Shown: positions 32,637 to 41,869 of the stretch, piece after piece
How positions within the stretch are numbered: the stretch's first letter is position 1
Layout: the number at the start of each line of letters is the position of its first letter
From: Oscillospiraceae bacterium
GTDB lineage: Bacteria > Bacillota_A > Clostridia > Oscillospirales > Oscillospiraceae
Length of the DNA: 64,000 nt
Reading direction: 5' to 3'
Assembly (NCBI GenBank): GCA_017545325.1
Contig: JAFWOX010000003.1
Span: 22,997-86,996, forward strand
Translations under genes and position numbers: made by a program
Notes under the pieces: generated by a model
Seen by the model: only the letters and a program-made list of their open reading frames with translations
Database searches by the model: none
What the model was told of the DNA's origin: nothing

Positions 32637-33482
32637 TCAGTCATTGACGATGGGACTGTAATACCAGCCGGTATTCACCACATTTTCATAGAAGCGGAGC
32701 GCGTCGTCCGCTGCATCCTCCACCATGGGGATGTCGTGGGAGACGCCGGAATGGATGACCAGCTTGCAGTTGGGCAGGCATTTTGCGGTCCGGAGCATCA
32801 GGTCGGGCCGGGAAATGGGATCCTCCATCCCGCCGATGATGAGTACCGGGGTCCTGATGGTCTTCAGCGCTTCCAGCACCTTGGCCTCCGTATGCAGGGC
32901 GGCCAGGGGGCGGCCGAAGTCGATGGCCTTGGTCTCCGGCGCGTCGTAGATCGCCTCATAATCCGGCTGCGCCCGCTTCGCCCGGTTCTCCGCCTCCTCG
33001 ATGGCGTACCGCTCCCGGATCCTGGGGTCCTCGGATGGGGTGCGCATCACCGGCAGCTTCAGCTTGCCGGACATGGTCAGGCTGCGGATGGACTGCTTTC
33101 CCTCGTCCAGGTTGTGGGGGCCGGGGACGACGGCGAAAAAGCAAATGACCCGCTCAGGATGCCGCAGCACCACATGCCAGCCGGCGCCCGCCCCATGAGA
33201 GGCGCCGGAATAGACGAATCTGCCTATGCCCATCTTGTCCGCAAAGGCGATGACGTCGTCCGCAAAACGGTCGTACCAGTGCTCTCCGTAATCCTCCCGG
33301 ATGTGGGTGGACTGTCCGAAGCCCCGGTTGGTGAGCAGGAAAACATGGAAGCCCCGTTTCGCCAACTCCCGCTCCAGACTGAAGCGGCTGTGGCCCACCT
33401 GCGTGCAGAGCAGGAAGCGGTCGCCCTCGCCCCACTCCTCATAATGGATCTGAATCCCTTTTTCCACTTCCATCAACGGCAT
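32637..33482 (-). CDS. Alpha/beta hydrolase
   Basis: 281 residues. Typical fold order: GDRFLLCTQVGHS early, then TNRGFGQS, the nucleophile elbow SGASHGAGAGWH (Ser in G-A-S-H-G), PVLIIGGMEDPI with the acid, and SGVSHDIPM with the His. No signal or membrane segment. The broad family includes haloalkane dehalogenases, lipases and C-C hydrolases; nothing here points to one reaction. It follows the GH127 gene on the same strand with 42 bp between, so co-transcription is possible. Confidence 0.85.
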   Translation of the reverse strand: MPLMEVEKGIQIHYEEWGEGDRFLLCTQVGHSRFSLERELAKRGFHVFLLTNRGFGQSTHIREDYGEHWYDRFADDVIAFADKMGIGRFVYSGASHGAGAGWHVVLRHPERVICFFAVVPGPHNLDEGKQSIRSLTMSGKLKLPVMRTPSEDPRIRERYAIEEAENRAKRAQPDYEAIYDAPETKAIDFGRPLAALHTEAKVLEALKTIRTPVLIIGGMEDPISRPDLMLRTAKCLPNCKLVIHSGVSHDIPMVEDAADDALRFYENVVNTGWYYSPIVND

Positions 33483-33524
33483 GATGAAAACCTCCCTATG
33501 TGATCGAATTTCTCCGTTTTCGGT

Positions 33525-35489
33525 TCAGCCGAGACGCAGCCAGACGCGCATTTCCCCGGGACTGCGGTTCGCCCAGGCATAGTAGGGGATCAGCCGGATG
33601 CTGACCCTATCCCGCTCCGGACCGCCCCAGGGACGGTACAGGCTGCCGTCGTCGTCGGTCCAGTCCCGGTCCCGCCAGCCGGAGATCATCACGGCCTTAC
33701 CGTTCCCCGGTACGTCGGGAAGATCGGCCCAAACCGGTTCTGCGGAGGGATCCAGGGAGAGCCTGTGCAGATCCGGCCCGTTATCCGCCTCCTCTGCGCA
33801 GTACACCAGCGGCCCGCAGACGACGGCGGCCTTTCCCGCGTCCTCGTATACCCTGGGAGAGGCGGCATACAGCCTTGGGCGAAGCTCCAGCTCCAGCTCC
33901 AGCCGGTCCCCCTCCGCCCATGTCCGGTTCAGGATCAGATAGCCGTTTTCCAAACGGTATGCCGCCTTCTCCCCGTTGACCAGCAGGTGAAAGCGAGGGG
34001 ACCAGGCGGGGAGCCGCAGGGCCAGCTCGGCCCGAAGCGGGTTTCCGGCATGCAGCGTACAGCAAATTCTTCCATCCCAGGGATACTCCGTGCGGCAGTC
34101 CAGACGGAGCGTTCCTTCGGGAAGCCGGAACTCCGCCTCCCCGGAGAGGTACAGGTGGACGTACACCCGGCTGCCGGAGACGGAATACAGGTAGTCCTCC
34201 AGAGACATGAGCAGCCGGACCAGATTGGGCGGGCAGCAGGCGCAGCCGAACCAGGGCTGCCGCCGGTATTCCACATGCCGCTTGGCGTTATCTTTGCTGC
34301 AGGCTTCCGGAAGCACCTCCAGCGGGTTCACATAGAAGAAACTCTGCCCATCCAGCTGCATTCCGCTGAGGATGCAGTTGTACAGGGCCCGCTCCATCAC
34401 GTCCGCGTATTTTCCGTTTGGCTCCAGAAGGAGCATCCTGCGGGAAAAAAACACCAGGCCGATGGCGGCGCAGGTCTCCGCATACACCGTATCGTTGGGC
34501 AAGTCGTAGTCGAAGGTGAAGGCCTCCCCGTAGGCGGAGGAGCCGATCCCCCCGGTGATGTACATGCGCCTTTCCGTCACGCTGCTCCACAGCCGCCGGC
34601 AGGCGGCCTGAAGGCCGGGATCCCCGGTGAGCCGCGCCAGGTCTGCCATGGCGCTGTACAGATACATGGCGCGGACCGCGTGGCCCTCCGCTTCCCCCTG
34701 CTCCCGCACGGGTTTGTCCGATTGGCAGTAGGCGTAACCCAGAGGTCCGTCCTCAAAATAGTACCGCCCGTTGCCGTTCAGCCGTTCCTCCTCCCGGAAA
34801 TACTGCGGCTCCGTGCCCCGGGCATCCACAAAATACCGGGCGAGGCGGAGGTAATCCTCTTTTCCGGTGTGGGTATACAGGCTGACCAGGGCGAGCTCCA
34901 GCTCCGGATGTCCGGGGTAGCCGTGTTTCTTCCCCGGCTCCGGTCCGAAGGTCCGGTCCACCAGATCGGCATAACGCTCCGCCGCCTCCAGCAGGGCGGT
35001 CTTGCCGGTGGCGCGGTGGTAGGCCACCGCAGCCTCGATCATGTGGCCGAGGCAGTACAGCTCATGATTGTCCCGGAGATTGGTGAAACGACGGTCCGGC
35101 GCGGTGATCGTATAATAGGTGTTCAGGTATCCGTCCGGCTGCTGGGCGGAGATCATGGCTTCCACCGCTTCGTCCGCCTTTCGCTCCAGCTCCGGGTCGG
35201 GATGGGACAGGAGGCTGTGGGCTACGCCCTCCAGCCATTTTGAAGCGTCGCTGTCCTGAAAGACAAAGCCGTGGTGCTCTCCGGCTTCTTTCCCCGCGGC
35301 GATGCGGAAATTCCGCAGACAGCCGCTGGGCTCCGTCCCCGGCAGAGCGTCGTTCAGCGCCAGCCACTGGTAGGGGATGGCGCTGCTGCGGATGGTCTCC
35401 CGCAGGGGGTCCCAGAAGGGATCATGGATGTTTACCTGCAGTACGCCGTTTCCCGATCCGGCGGCCGCACAAGGATCCTTCATCTTCAT
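33525..35489 (-). CDS. Glycoside hydrolase family 127 (beta-L-arabinofuranosidase type)
   Basis: 654 residues, no signal peptide, so it works on imported oligosaccharides. The catalytic and zinc-binding residues known for the Bifidobacterium enzyme HypBA1 are in place: Glu322 (acid/base, in EAFTFDYD), Glu338 and Cys340 (YAETC), and Cys418-Cys419 (ACCPPN), one of which is the nucleophile. The N-terminal alpha/alpha barrel and the C-terminal beta domains are both complete. It should release L-arabinofuranose from plant or glycoprotein glycans. No arabinose uptake or catabolic gene is nearby. Confidence 0.93.
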   Translation of the reverse strand: MKMKDPCAAAGSGNGVLQVNIHDPFWDPLRETIRSSAIPYQWLALNDALPGTEPSGCLRNFRIAAGKEAGEHHGFVFQDSDASKWLEGVAHSLLSHPDPELERKADEAVEAMISAQQPDGYLNTYYTITAPDRRFTNLRDNHELYCLGHMIEAAVAYHRATGKTALLEAAERYADLVDRTFGPEPGKKHGYPGHPELELALVSLYTHTGKEDYLRLARYFVDARGTEPQYFREEERLNGNGRYYFEDGPLGYAYCQSDKPVREQGEAEGHAVRAMYLYSAMADLARLTGDPGLQAACRRLWSSVTERRMYITGGIGSSAYGEAFTFDYDLPNDTVYAETCAAIGLVFFSRRMLLLEPNGKYADVMERALYNCILSGMQLDGQSFFYVNPLEVLPEACSKDNAKRHVEYRRQPWFGCACCPPNLVRLLMSLEDYLYSVSGSRVYVHLYLSGEAEFRLPEGTLRLDCRTEYPWDGRICCTLHAGNPLRAELALRLPAWSPRFHLLVNGEKAAYRLENGYLILNRTWAEGDRLELELELRPRLYAASPRVYEDAGKAAVVCGPLVYCAEEADNGPDLHRLSLDPSAEPVWADLPDVPGNGKAVMISGWRDRDWTDDDGSLYRPWGGPERDRVSIRLIPYYAWANRSPGEMRVWLRLG

Positions 35490-35608
35490 TCCTCCGCACA
35501 GGGGGACCGGACGCCGCCGGTCCCGGAATCAAAAAAAGTCTATCAGAAACCCGGGTGGGATGCAAGGGCTCCCGCCGCCGGAGAAATGGCCGAAAAAGCG
35601 CAAAGGTC

Positions 35609-35638
35609 TTGACAGGCAATGATTTAACGTGCTAAATT
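35609..35638 (+). promoter_or_regulatory. Promoter of the liv operon
   Basis: TTGACA (35609-35614), 18-bp spacer, TAAATT (35633-35638), about 44 bp before the livJ start. Confidence 0.65.
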
Positions 35639-35681
35639 CATCTGTGTTCCCAGTTTATATTCATTATGCTACAAGGAGATC

Positions 35682-36914
35682 ATGAAAATGAAAAAGTCAG
35701 TTGCATTGCTGCTTGCCGCAGCGCTTTGCCTCTGCCTGTTCGTCGGCTGCTCCGGCAGCGGTAACGGCAGCACCCCCGCGACCCAGGCTCCGGACGGCGG
35801 CGCCGCCGGCGCTGCGCCCATTAAGCTGGGCGGCATCGGCCCCCTCACCGGCGGGGCTGCCATTTACGGCAACGCCGCGAAGAATGGCGCCGCCATCGCC
35901 GTGGAGGAGATCAACGCCCTGGGCGGTCTGCAGTTCGACCTTCGCTATGAGGACGACGCCCATGATGCGGAGAAATCCGTCAACGCCTATAACACCCTGA
36001 AGGGCTGGGGAATGCAGATCTTCCTGGGCTCCGTCACCTCGACCCCCTGCGTGGCTACCTCCGTGGAAGCCAATAACGATCATATCTTCCTGCTGACCCC
36101 CTCCGCCTCCTCGACGGATGTGCTGGGCGGCATTGCGAACCCCCTCACCGGCACCGTGGATATCCCCCGGAAGGACACCGTATTCCAGATGTGCTTCGTG
36201 GACCCCAACCAGGGCAGCGCTTCCGCCCAGTACATCTTCGACCAGAAGCTGGCCACCAAGATCGCCGTGATCTATAAGAACGACGACGTTTACTCCACCG
36301 GCGTGTACAATTCCTTCGCCCCCAAGGCCCAGGAGCTGGGCCTGGATATCGTCTCCACCACCACCTTCACGGAGGACACCAAGACTGATTTCTCCGTGCA
36401 GCTGAACGACGCCAAGTCCCAGGGGGCGGATCTGATCTTCCTGCCCATGTACTATGACGCCGCCGCCCTGATCCTCACCCAGGCCAATGCCATGGGCTAT
36501 GCCCCCAAGTGGTTCGGCATCGACGGGATGGACGGCATCCTTGCGGTGGACGGCTTCAATACCGCTCTGGCCGAGGGCGTTATGCTCCTGACCCCCTTCA
36601 GCGCGGACTCCTCCGACCCCAAGACCCAGAGCTTCGTGGCCAAATACCAGGCGGCTTACGGGGAGGTCCCCAACCAGTTCGCCGCCGACGGTTATGACTG
36701 CGTCTACGCCATCTACAACGCTCTGAACAAGGCCGGCGTTAAGGATGCCTCCCTCAGCGCCGCCGAGCTCTGCGACAAGCTCATCGCCCAGTTCACCACC
36801 ATGACCTACGACGGTCTCACCGGGGACGGCATGACCTGGGGCGCGGACGGCGCCGTGACCAAGAGCCCGAAGGGCATGTACATCCAGAACGGCGTCTACG
36901 TCGGTATGGACTGA
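35682..36914 (+). CDS. livJ: Branched-chain amino-acid-type ABC transporter, substrate-binding lipoprotein
   Basis: 410 residues. The signal peptide ends FVGC, so Cys23 is lipidated, followed by a Gly/Ser/Thr/Pro linker. The mature part is a type I periplasmic-binding fold of the LivJ/amide class: IKLGGIGPLTGGAAIYG at the start and EEINALGGLQFDLRYEDDAHD. Gene order with two LivH/M-like permeases and two ATPases supports an amino-acid (Leu/Ile/Val or related amide/urea) importer; the ligand is not provable. A hairpin at 36940-36969 behind the stop may raise its mRNA level over the rest. Confidence 0.92.
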   Translation: MKMKKSVALLLAAALCLCLFVGCSGSGNGSTPATQAPDGGAAGAAPIKLGGIGPLTGGAAIYGNAAKNGAAIAVEEINALGGLQFDLRYEDDAHDAEKSVNAYNTLKGWGMQIFLGSVTSTPCVATSVEANNDHIFLLTPSASSTDVLGGIANPLTGTVDIPRKDTVFQMCFVDPNQGSASAQYIFDQKLATKIAVIYKNDDVYSTGVYNSFAPKAQELGLDIVSTTTFTEDTKTDFSVQLNDAKSQGADLIFLPMYYDAAALILTQANAMGYAPKWFGIDGMDGILAVDGFNTALAEGVMLLTPFSADSSDPKTQSFVAKYQAAYGEVPNQFAADGYDCVYAIYNALNKAGVKDASLSAAELCDKLIAQFTTMTYDGLTGDGMTWGADGAVTKSPKGMYIQNGVYVGMD

Positions 36915-36939
36915 AAAAAACGCATCGGAACCTGAGGAC

Positions 36940-36969
36940 AGGAGGCTGCCCCTTCATCGGCGGCCTCCT
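36940..36969 (+). terminator. Intercistronic hairpin between livJ and livH
   Basis: AGGAGGC (36940-36946) and GCCTCCT (36963-36969) with extra inner pairs. It has only a short T run, so partial termination or mRNA protection is likely, a common device after binding-protein genes. Confidence 0.55.
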
Positions 36970-37012
36970 GGCTTTCCGCATTTACCCCTATCCGGAAATG
37001 AGGTGTTGAGAC

Positions 37013-37894
37013 ATGATCTTCCTGACCCACCTGATCAATGGGATCAGCCTGGGCAGCGTGTATGCCATCATCGCTCTGGGCTACACAATGGTCTACGGCA
37101 TCGCCAAGATGCTGAATTTCGCCCATGGAGACGTGATCATGGTCGGCGCGTACATCTGCTTCTTCGCGGTGGCCTCCTACCATCTCCCCCCTCTCCTGGG
37201 CGTGGTGATCGCCATGCTCCTGTGTACGGCCCTGGGCATGCTCATCGAGCGCCTGGCCTATAAGCCGCTTCGGCAGGCGGCCAGCCTGGCGGTGCTGATC
37301 ACCGCCATCGGCGTGAGCTATTTTCTGCAGAACGGCGCCCAGCTGCTCTGGGGCTCCAACAACAAGATGTTCCCGAACATCATCCCCGGTGAGGGGATCT
37401 CCCTCTTCGGCGGGGAGCTCCATATCTCCGCCGCGACCCTGGTGACCATCGCAGCCTGTATCGTCATCATGCTTGTCCTCACCTGGTTCACCGGCAATAC
37501 CCGCATCGGGAAAGCCATGCGGGCGGTGAGCGAGGATAAGGGCGCGGCGCAGCTCATGGGCATCAACGTCAACACCACCATCTCCGTGACCTTTGCCATC
37601 GGCTCCGCCCTGGCGGCGGTGGCCGGGGTGCTGTATATGTCCAGCTACCCGATCCTGGTTCCCACCACCGGTTCCATGCCCGGCATCAAGGCCTTCACCG
37701 CCGCGGTGTTCGGCGGGATCGGCTCCATCCCCGGCGCTCTGCTGGGCGGCATCCTCCTGGGGGTCATCGAGATTTTCGCCGGGGCGTATATCTCCACCCA
37801 GCTGGCCAATGCCATCGTCTTTCTGGTGCTCATCGTCGTCCTGCTGGTGAAGCCCACCGGCCTGCTGGGCAAGCAGGTCCGGGAAAAGGTCTGA
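37013..37894 (+). CDS. livH: Branched-chain amino-acid ABC transporter permease LivH-like
   Basis: 293 residues with about eight membrane segments. LINGISLGSVYAIIALGYTMVYGIAKMLNFAHGD is the family start, and GINVNTTISVTFAIGSALAAVAG carries the ATPase-contact loop. It forms the channel with LivM. GAGGTGTTG ribosome site, 98 bp after livJ. Confidence 0.93.
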   Translation: MIFLTHLINGISLGSVYAIIALGYTMVYGIAKMLNFAHGDVIMVGAYICFFAVASYHLPPLLGVVIAMLLCTALGMLIERLAYKPLRQAASLAVLITAIGVSYFLQNGAQLLWGSNNKMFPNIIPGEGISLFGGELHISAATLVTIAACIVIMLVLTWFTGNTRIGKAMRAVSEDKGAAQLMGINVNTTISVTFAIGSALAAVAGVLYMSSYPILVPTTGSMPGIKAFTAAVFGGIGSIPGALLGGILLGVIEIFAGAYISTQLANAIVFLVLIVVLLVKPTGLLGKQVREKV

Positions 37895-37906
37895 GGAGGG
37901 CGAAGA

Positions 37907-38956
37907 ATGAACAGATTCAAGCGGATCGATCGTTCCCTTCGCCGGGATTATCTGACCTATGCTTTCGTGATCGTCGCCTATGTGCTCCTGCAGATCTTCT
38001 CCGGGACCCGCGGCTTTTCGCCCACCCTGCGGGGCCAGCTGGTGCCCATCTGCGCCTATGTGGTCATGGCCATGAGCCTGAACCTCACCGTGGGCGTTCT
38101 GGGCGAGCTGAGCCTGGGCCATGCGGGATTCATGAGCGTGGGCGCCTTCTCCGGAGCTGTGGCGGCTGCCGCTTTGCAGAACGCTATTCCCTCTCCCGGC
38201 CTGCGTCTGGCTATTGCCCTGGTGATCGGCGCGGTGTTCGCCGGGATCGTGGGCACGATCATCTCCGTGCCGGTGCTCCGGCTGAACGGGGATTATCTGG
38301 CTATCGTGACCCTGGCCTTCGGGCAGATCATCAAGTCCCTGATCGAGAACCTGTATGTGGGCGTGGACGCCGCCGGGCTGCATTTCAGCTTTCTCCGGCC
38401 CAATATCACCCTGGCCCAGGGTGGACGGATGATCCTCAACGGGCCCATGGGCATTCCCAATATCAGCAAGATATCCACCTTTCTGGCGGGCTTTATCCTC
38501 ATCATGCTCACCCTGTTCATCATCTTCAACCTGGTGCGCAGCCGGGCGGGCAGAGCCATCATGGCCCTGCGGGATAACCGCATCGCGGCGGAGAGCGTGG
38601 GCATCAATGTGACAAAGTACAAGATGATGGCCTTTGTCACCTCCGCAGCCCTGGCCGGGGCCGCCGGAGCGCTCTTCGCCCTGGGACAGAATACCATCGT
38701 CGCCGCGAAGTTCGATTTCAATACCTCTATCCTCATCCTGGTCTTCGTGGTGCTGGGCGGCCTGGGCAATATGTTCGGCTCCATCATTGCCGCCGCAGCC
38801 CTGACCATCCTGCCGGAGGCCCTCCGGGGCTTTGCGGATTACCGGATGCTGATCTATGCCGTGGTGCTGATCCTGGTCATGCTGGGCACCAACAGTCCCC
38901 AGCTGAAGGGCCTGCTGAAAAAGCTGCTGCCCGGGAAGAAAGGGGAGGAGGTATAG
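37907..38956 (+). CDS. livM: Branched-chain amino-acid ABC transporter permease LivM-like
   Basis: 349 residues, about nine membrane segments. It has LTVGVLGELSLGHAGFMSVGAF and the ESVGINVTKYKMMAFVTSAALAGAAGALFA coupling helix of LivM proteins. The basic N-terminal tail is cytoplasmic. GAGGAGGG ribosome site; 12 bp after livH. Confidence 0.93.
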   Translation: MNRFKRIDRSLRRDYLTYAFVIVAYVLLQIFSGTRGFSPTLRGQLVPICAYVVMAMSLNLTVGVLGELSLGHAGFMSVGAFSGAVAAAALQNAIPSPGLRLAIALVIGAVFAGIVGTIISVPVLRLNGDYLAIVTLAFGQIIKSLIENLYVGVDAAGLHFSFLRPNITLAQGGRMILNGPMGIPNISKISTFLAGFILIMLTLFIIFNLVRSRAGRAIMALRDNRIAAESVGINVTKYKMMAFVTSAALAGAAGALFALGQNTIVAAKFDFNTSILILVFVVLGGLGNMFGSIIAAAALTILPEALRGFADYRMLIYAVVLILVMLGTNSPQLKGLLKKLLPGKKGEEV

Positions 38957-38958
38957 CC

Positions 38959-39816
38959 ATGCCGAAGAAGGTTGCATCCGTAAACGACAGTCCCCTGGTG
39001 CCCATGCCCTCCGAGGCCTATATCCCCCAGCGGGATCTGGGCAAGACCCCCATCCTGGAATGCCGGCATCTGGGCATCGATTTCGGCGGACTTACCGCCG
39101 TGGACGATTTCAATCTGATCCTGGGAAGAACGGAGATCGCCGGGCTCATCGGGCCCAACGGGGCGGGGAAGACCACGGTATTCAATCTGCTGACGAAGAT
39201 CTACCAGCCCACCCGGGGGACCATCCTTCTGGACGGGCGGGATACCCACAGCATGAGTACCGTGCAGATCAACAAAATGGGCATCGCCCGCACCTTCCAG
39301 AATATCCGCCTGTTCAGCAACCTCTCCGTGGAGGATAATGTGAAGCTGGGTATGCACAACTCCATCCGCTACGGCATGTTCAGCGGCATCCTCCGGCTCC
39401 CGGCCTACTGGAAGCAGGAGCGGGTCGCCCATGAGCGGGCCATGGAGCTGCTCAGCCTGTTCGACATGCAGGATATTGCCGGAGCCAAGGCGGGTTCTCT
39501 GCCCTACGGCGCCCAGCGCCGGCTGGAGATCGTCCGGGCTCTGGCCACGAATCCCAGCCTTCTGCTCCTGGATGAGCCCGCCGCGGGGATGAATCCCTCG
39601 GAGACCTCGGAGCTCATGGAGAACATCGTGAAGATCCGGGATACCTTCAATATCGCCGTGCTCCTCATCGAGCATGATATGAGCCTGGTGATGGGCATCT
39701 GCGAGGGCATCTGCGTGCTGAACTTCGGCAAGGTGATCGCCAAGGGGACGCCGACGGATATCCAGTCCGACCCCACGGTCATCGAAGCCTACCTGGGCAA
39801 GAAGAAGGAGGCGTGA
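38959..39816 (+). CDS. livG: Branched-chain amino-acid ABC transporter ATPase LivG-like
   Basis: 285 residues. Walker A GPNGAGKTT (about residue 64), Q-loop in RTFQNIRLF, a signature of the LivG kind reading LPYGAQRRLEI instead of LSGGQ, Walker B LLLLDEPAAGMNP, and H-loop LIEHDM. An N-terminal extension of about 30 residues precedes the domain. It powers uptake with LivF. It starts 2 bp after livM. Confidence 0.94.
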   Translation: MPKKVASVNDSPLVPMPSEAYIPQRDLGKTPILECRHLGIDFGGLTAVDDFNLILGRTEIAGLIGPNGAGKTTVFNLLTKIYQPTRGTILLDGRDTHSMSTVQINKMGIARTFQNIRLFSNLSVEDNVKLGMHNSIRYGMFSGILRLPAYWKQERVAHERAMELLSLFDMQDIAGAKAGSLPYGAQRRLEIVRALATNPSLLLLDEPAAGMNPSETSELMENIVKIRDTFNIAVLLIEHDMSLVMGICEGICVLNFGKVIAKGTPTDIQSDPTVIEAYLGKKKEA

Positions 39817-39818
39817 GC

Positions 39819-40526
39819 ATGGAGGAGATCCTGAGCGTTCAGGGCATCAACGTCTATTATGGGGCCATCCACGCCATCAAGGACGTATCCCTGACCGTGA
39901 ACGAGGGGGAGATCGTCACCCTCATCGGCGCCAACGGGGCGGGGAAGTCCACCACCCTGCAGACCATCTCCGGCCTCCTGCGGTCAAAAACCGGGGATAT
40001 CCGTTTCTGCGGCCAAAGCATCGCCCATCTTCCCTCCCATAAGATCGTGGAGCGGGGCGTCGCCCAGGTGCCGGAGGGGCGTCGCATCTTCCTGCAGATG
40101 ACGGTGCAGGAAAACCTGGAGATGGGCGCCTTCACCCGCAGCGGCGGGGTGGACAAGGATCTGGAACGGGTCTACGCCCTGTTCCCCCGGCTTCTGGAGC
40201 GGAAGAAGCAGATCGCCGGGACCCTGTCCGGCGGCGAACAGCAGATGCTGGCCATGGGCAGGGCGCTCATGAGCCATCCGAAGCTGATGATGTTGGATGA
40301 GCCCAGCATGGGCCTGGCGCCGATCCTGGTGGAGCAGGTGTTCTCCATTATCCGCCAGCTCCATGAGGAGGGCACCACCATTCTGCTGGTGGAGCAGAAT
40401 GCGCAGATGGCCCTTTCCGTGGCGGACCGGGCCTATGTGATGGAGACCGGGAAAATCACCCTCCAAGGCACCGGCGCGGAGCTGGCCCAGAGCGACCGGG
40501 TGAAGAAAGCCTACCTGGGCGGATAA
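39819..40526 (+). CDS. livF: Branched-chain amino-acid ABC transporter ATPase LivF-like
   Basis: 235 residues from the ATG 8 bp after AAGGAGG; a GTG 6 bp upstream overlaps the ribosome site and is rejected. Walker A GANGAGKST, signature LSGGEQQMLAMGRAL, Walker B LMMLDEPSMGL, H-loop VEQNA, all intact. It is the last gene of the liv operon. Confidence 0.94.
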   Translation: MEEILSVQGINVYYGAIHAIKDVSLTVNEGEIVTLIGANGAGKSTTLQTISGLLRSKTGDIRFCGQSIAHLPSHKIVERGVAQVPEGRRIFLQMTVQENLEMGAFTRSGGVDKDLERVYALFPRLLERKKQIAGTLSGGEQQMLAMGRALMSHPKLMMLDEPSMGLAPILVEQVFSIIRQLHEEGTTILLVEQNAQMALSVADRAYVMETGKITLQGTGAELAQSDRVKKAYLGG

Positions 40527-40534
40527 ACTGCTTC

Positions 40535-40741
40535 AAATCGGACCCGCTGCGCTGGGCTCCGATTTGAGAAGGCTGCGCTCTGCTCCCCGCACTCGCTCCG
40601 CTCGCACAGTCCGCTCCGCGAGCAGGTTTTTTGTCCAGAAGTGAATTCCGGGCAAAAAGATCCAAATTGATTCGCGCCTCCGGGCGCGAACTCTGCGAGG
40701 CACAGAAAACGGCGCCGGAAGGGAATCATCCCTTCCGGCGC
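40535..40741. repeat. Series of palindromes and terminators between livF and asnA
   Basis: Four hairpin-forming units fill this gap: 40535-40565 (AAATCGGA/TCCGATTT), a GC-rich imperfect fold ending in six T (about 40575-40632, a plus-strand terminator candidate for liv), 40671-40690 (TTCGCGCC/GGCGCGAA, perfect), and 40712-40741 (13-bp perfect arms GCGCCGGAAGGGA/TCCCTTCCGGCGC). The last lies beside the asnA stop and probably terminates both convergent units. No gene is seen here. Confidence 0.6.
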
Positions 40742-40759
40742 TTCTTTGTCCGATTGGAT

Positions 40760-41773
40760 TTACAGCAGCATGACTCCGGCGTCCCGGCAGATCGCCATGG
40801 TCTCCTCGTCCCAGATGGAGGCCTGGACCTCGCCGATATGCGCCTTGCCCAGGAGCAGCATACTCAGGCGGCTCTGGCCGATGCCGCCGCCGATGGTGAG
40901 GGGGAGCTCACCCGCCAGGAGCAGCTTATGGTAGGGGAGGGCGCGGCGTTCGTCGCAGTGAGCCAGGGTGAGCTGCCTGTCCAGAGAGGACGGATCCACC
41001 CGGATCCCCATGCTGGAGAGCTCCATGGCCCGGCCCAGCAGGTCATTCCATACCAGGATATCCCCGTTCAGTGCCCAGTCGTCATAGTCCGGGGCCCGAC
41101 CGTCATGGGGTTTGCCGGATCTCAATGCTCCGCCGATCCCCTGGATGAAGGCGGTGCCCTTCTCCCGCAGGTAAGCGTCCTCCCGCTCCTTGGGGGACTT
41201 CTCCGGCCAACGCTCCTCCAGCTCCAGGGCGGTGACGAAGCTGACCTCCCGATTGAGCTTGCCCAGGGTCTGGAGCTGGGGATAGATGGCCTCCATGGTA
41301 TCCTGGGTATCGCAGATGGCGGCGACGATGTGCTTTACCGTTTCGTGCAGATAGTCTGCGGTCCGGTCCTCCCGGGTGATGACCTTTTCCCAGTCCCACT
41401 GGTCCACATAGACGGAATGCAGGTTATCCAGCTCATCCTCGTCCCGGCGGATGGCGTTCATGTCCGTATACAGCCCTTTGCCCGGGTGAAAATCGTACCG
41501 TTTCAGGGCCAGGCGCTTCCATTTGGCCAGGGACTGGACCACCTCCGCCCGGATATCGGAGCGGAGGATATCGAAGGAGACGGGCCGCTCCACTCCGTTC
41601 AGGTTATCGTTCAGGCCGGAATCCTGCGCCACGAACAGAGGGGCGGAGACCCGGTAGAGATTCAGCAGCGCCCCCAGCCGGTCCTCGAAGAGCCGCTTCA
41701 GCAGGGATATGGCCTTTTGGGTATCGTAGATGGAAAGGAGGCTCTCGTAGCCCTCAGGAATAAAGGTTTTCAT
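40760..41773 (-). CDS. asnA: Aspartate-ammonia ligase AsnA
   Basis: 337 residues, typical length. It resembles class II tRNA-synthetase-like AsnA: VSAPLFVAQDSGLNDNLNGVERPVSFD near the start, HSVYVDQWDWEKVI, and GGGIGQSRLSMLLL at the C-terminal motif 3. It makes asparagine from aspartate and ammonia with ATP. The start has GGAGATG 5 bp upstream. No T-box leader is seen in the roughly 95 bp ahead of it. Confidence 0.96.
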   Translation of the reverse strand: MKTFIPEGYESLLSIYDTQKAISLLKRLFEDRLGALLNLYRVSAPLFVAQDSGLNDNLNGVERPVSFDILRSDIRAEVVQSLAKWKRLALKRYDFHPGKGLYTDMNAIRRDEDELDNLHSVYVDQWDWEKVITREDRTADYLHETVKHIVAAICDTQDTMEAIYPQLQTLGKLNREVSFVTALELEERWPEKSPKEREDAYLREKGTAFIQGIGGALRSGKPHDGRAPDYDDWALNGDILVWNDLLGRAMELSSMGIRVDPSSLDRQLTLAHCDERRALPYHKLLLAGELPLTIGGGIGQSRLSMLLLGKAHIGEVQASIWDEETMAICRDAGVMLL

Positions 41774-41869
41774 GGGATCATCTCCGGTATCTGTGGATTT
41801 GAATGATTTATTGTAGCAGAGAACGAAAGAAAAGGGAAGCGCCCGGGATAGATTTTTCCGGGCGCAAAG

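Noticed and set aside
41774..41869. T-box riboswitch ahead of asnA
   Set aside because: The leader is under 100 nt, has no T-box TGGNACC motif and no terminator/antiterminator pair.
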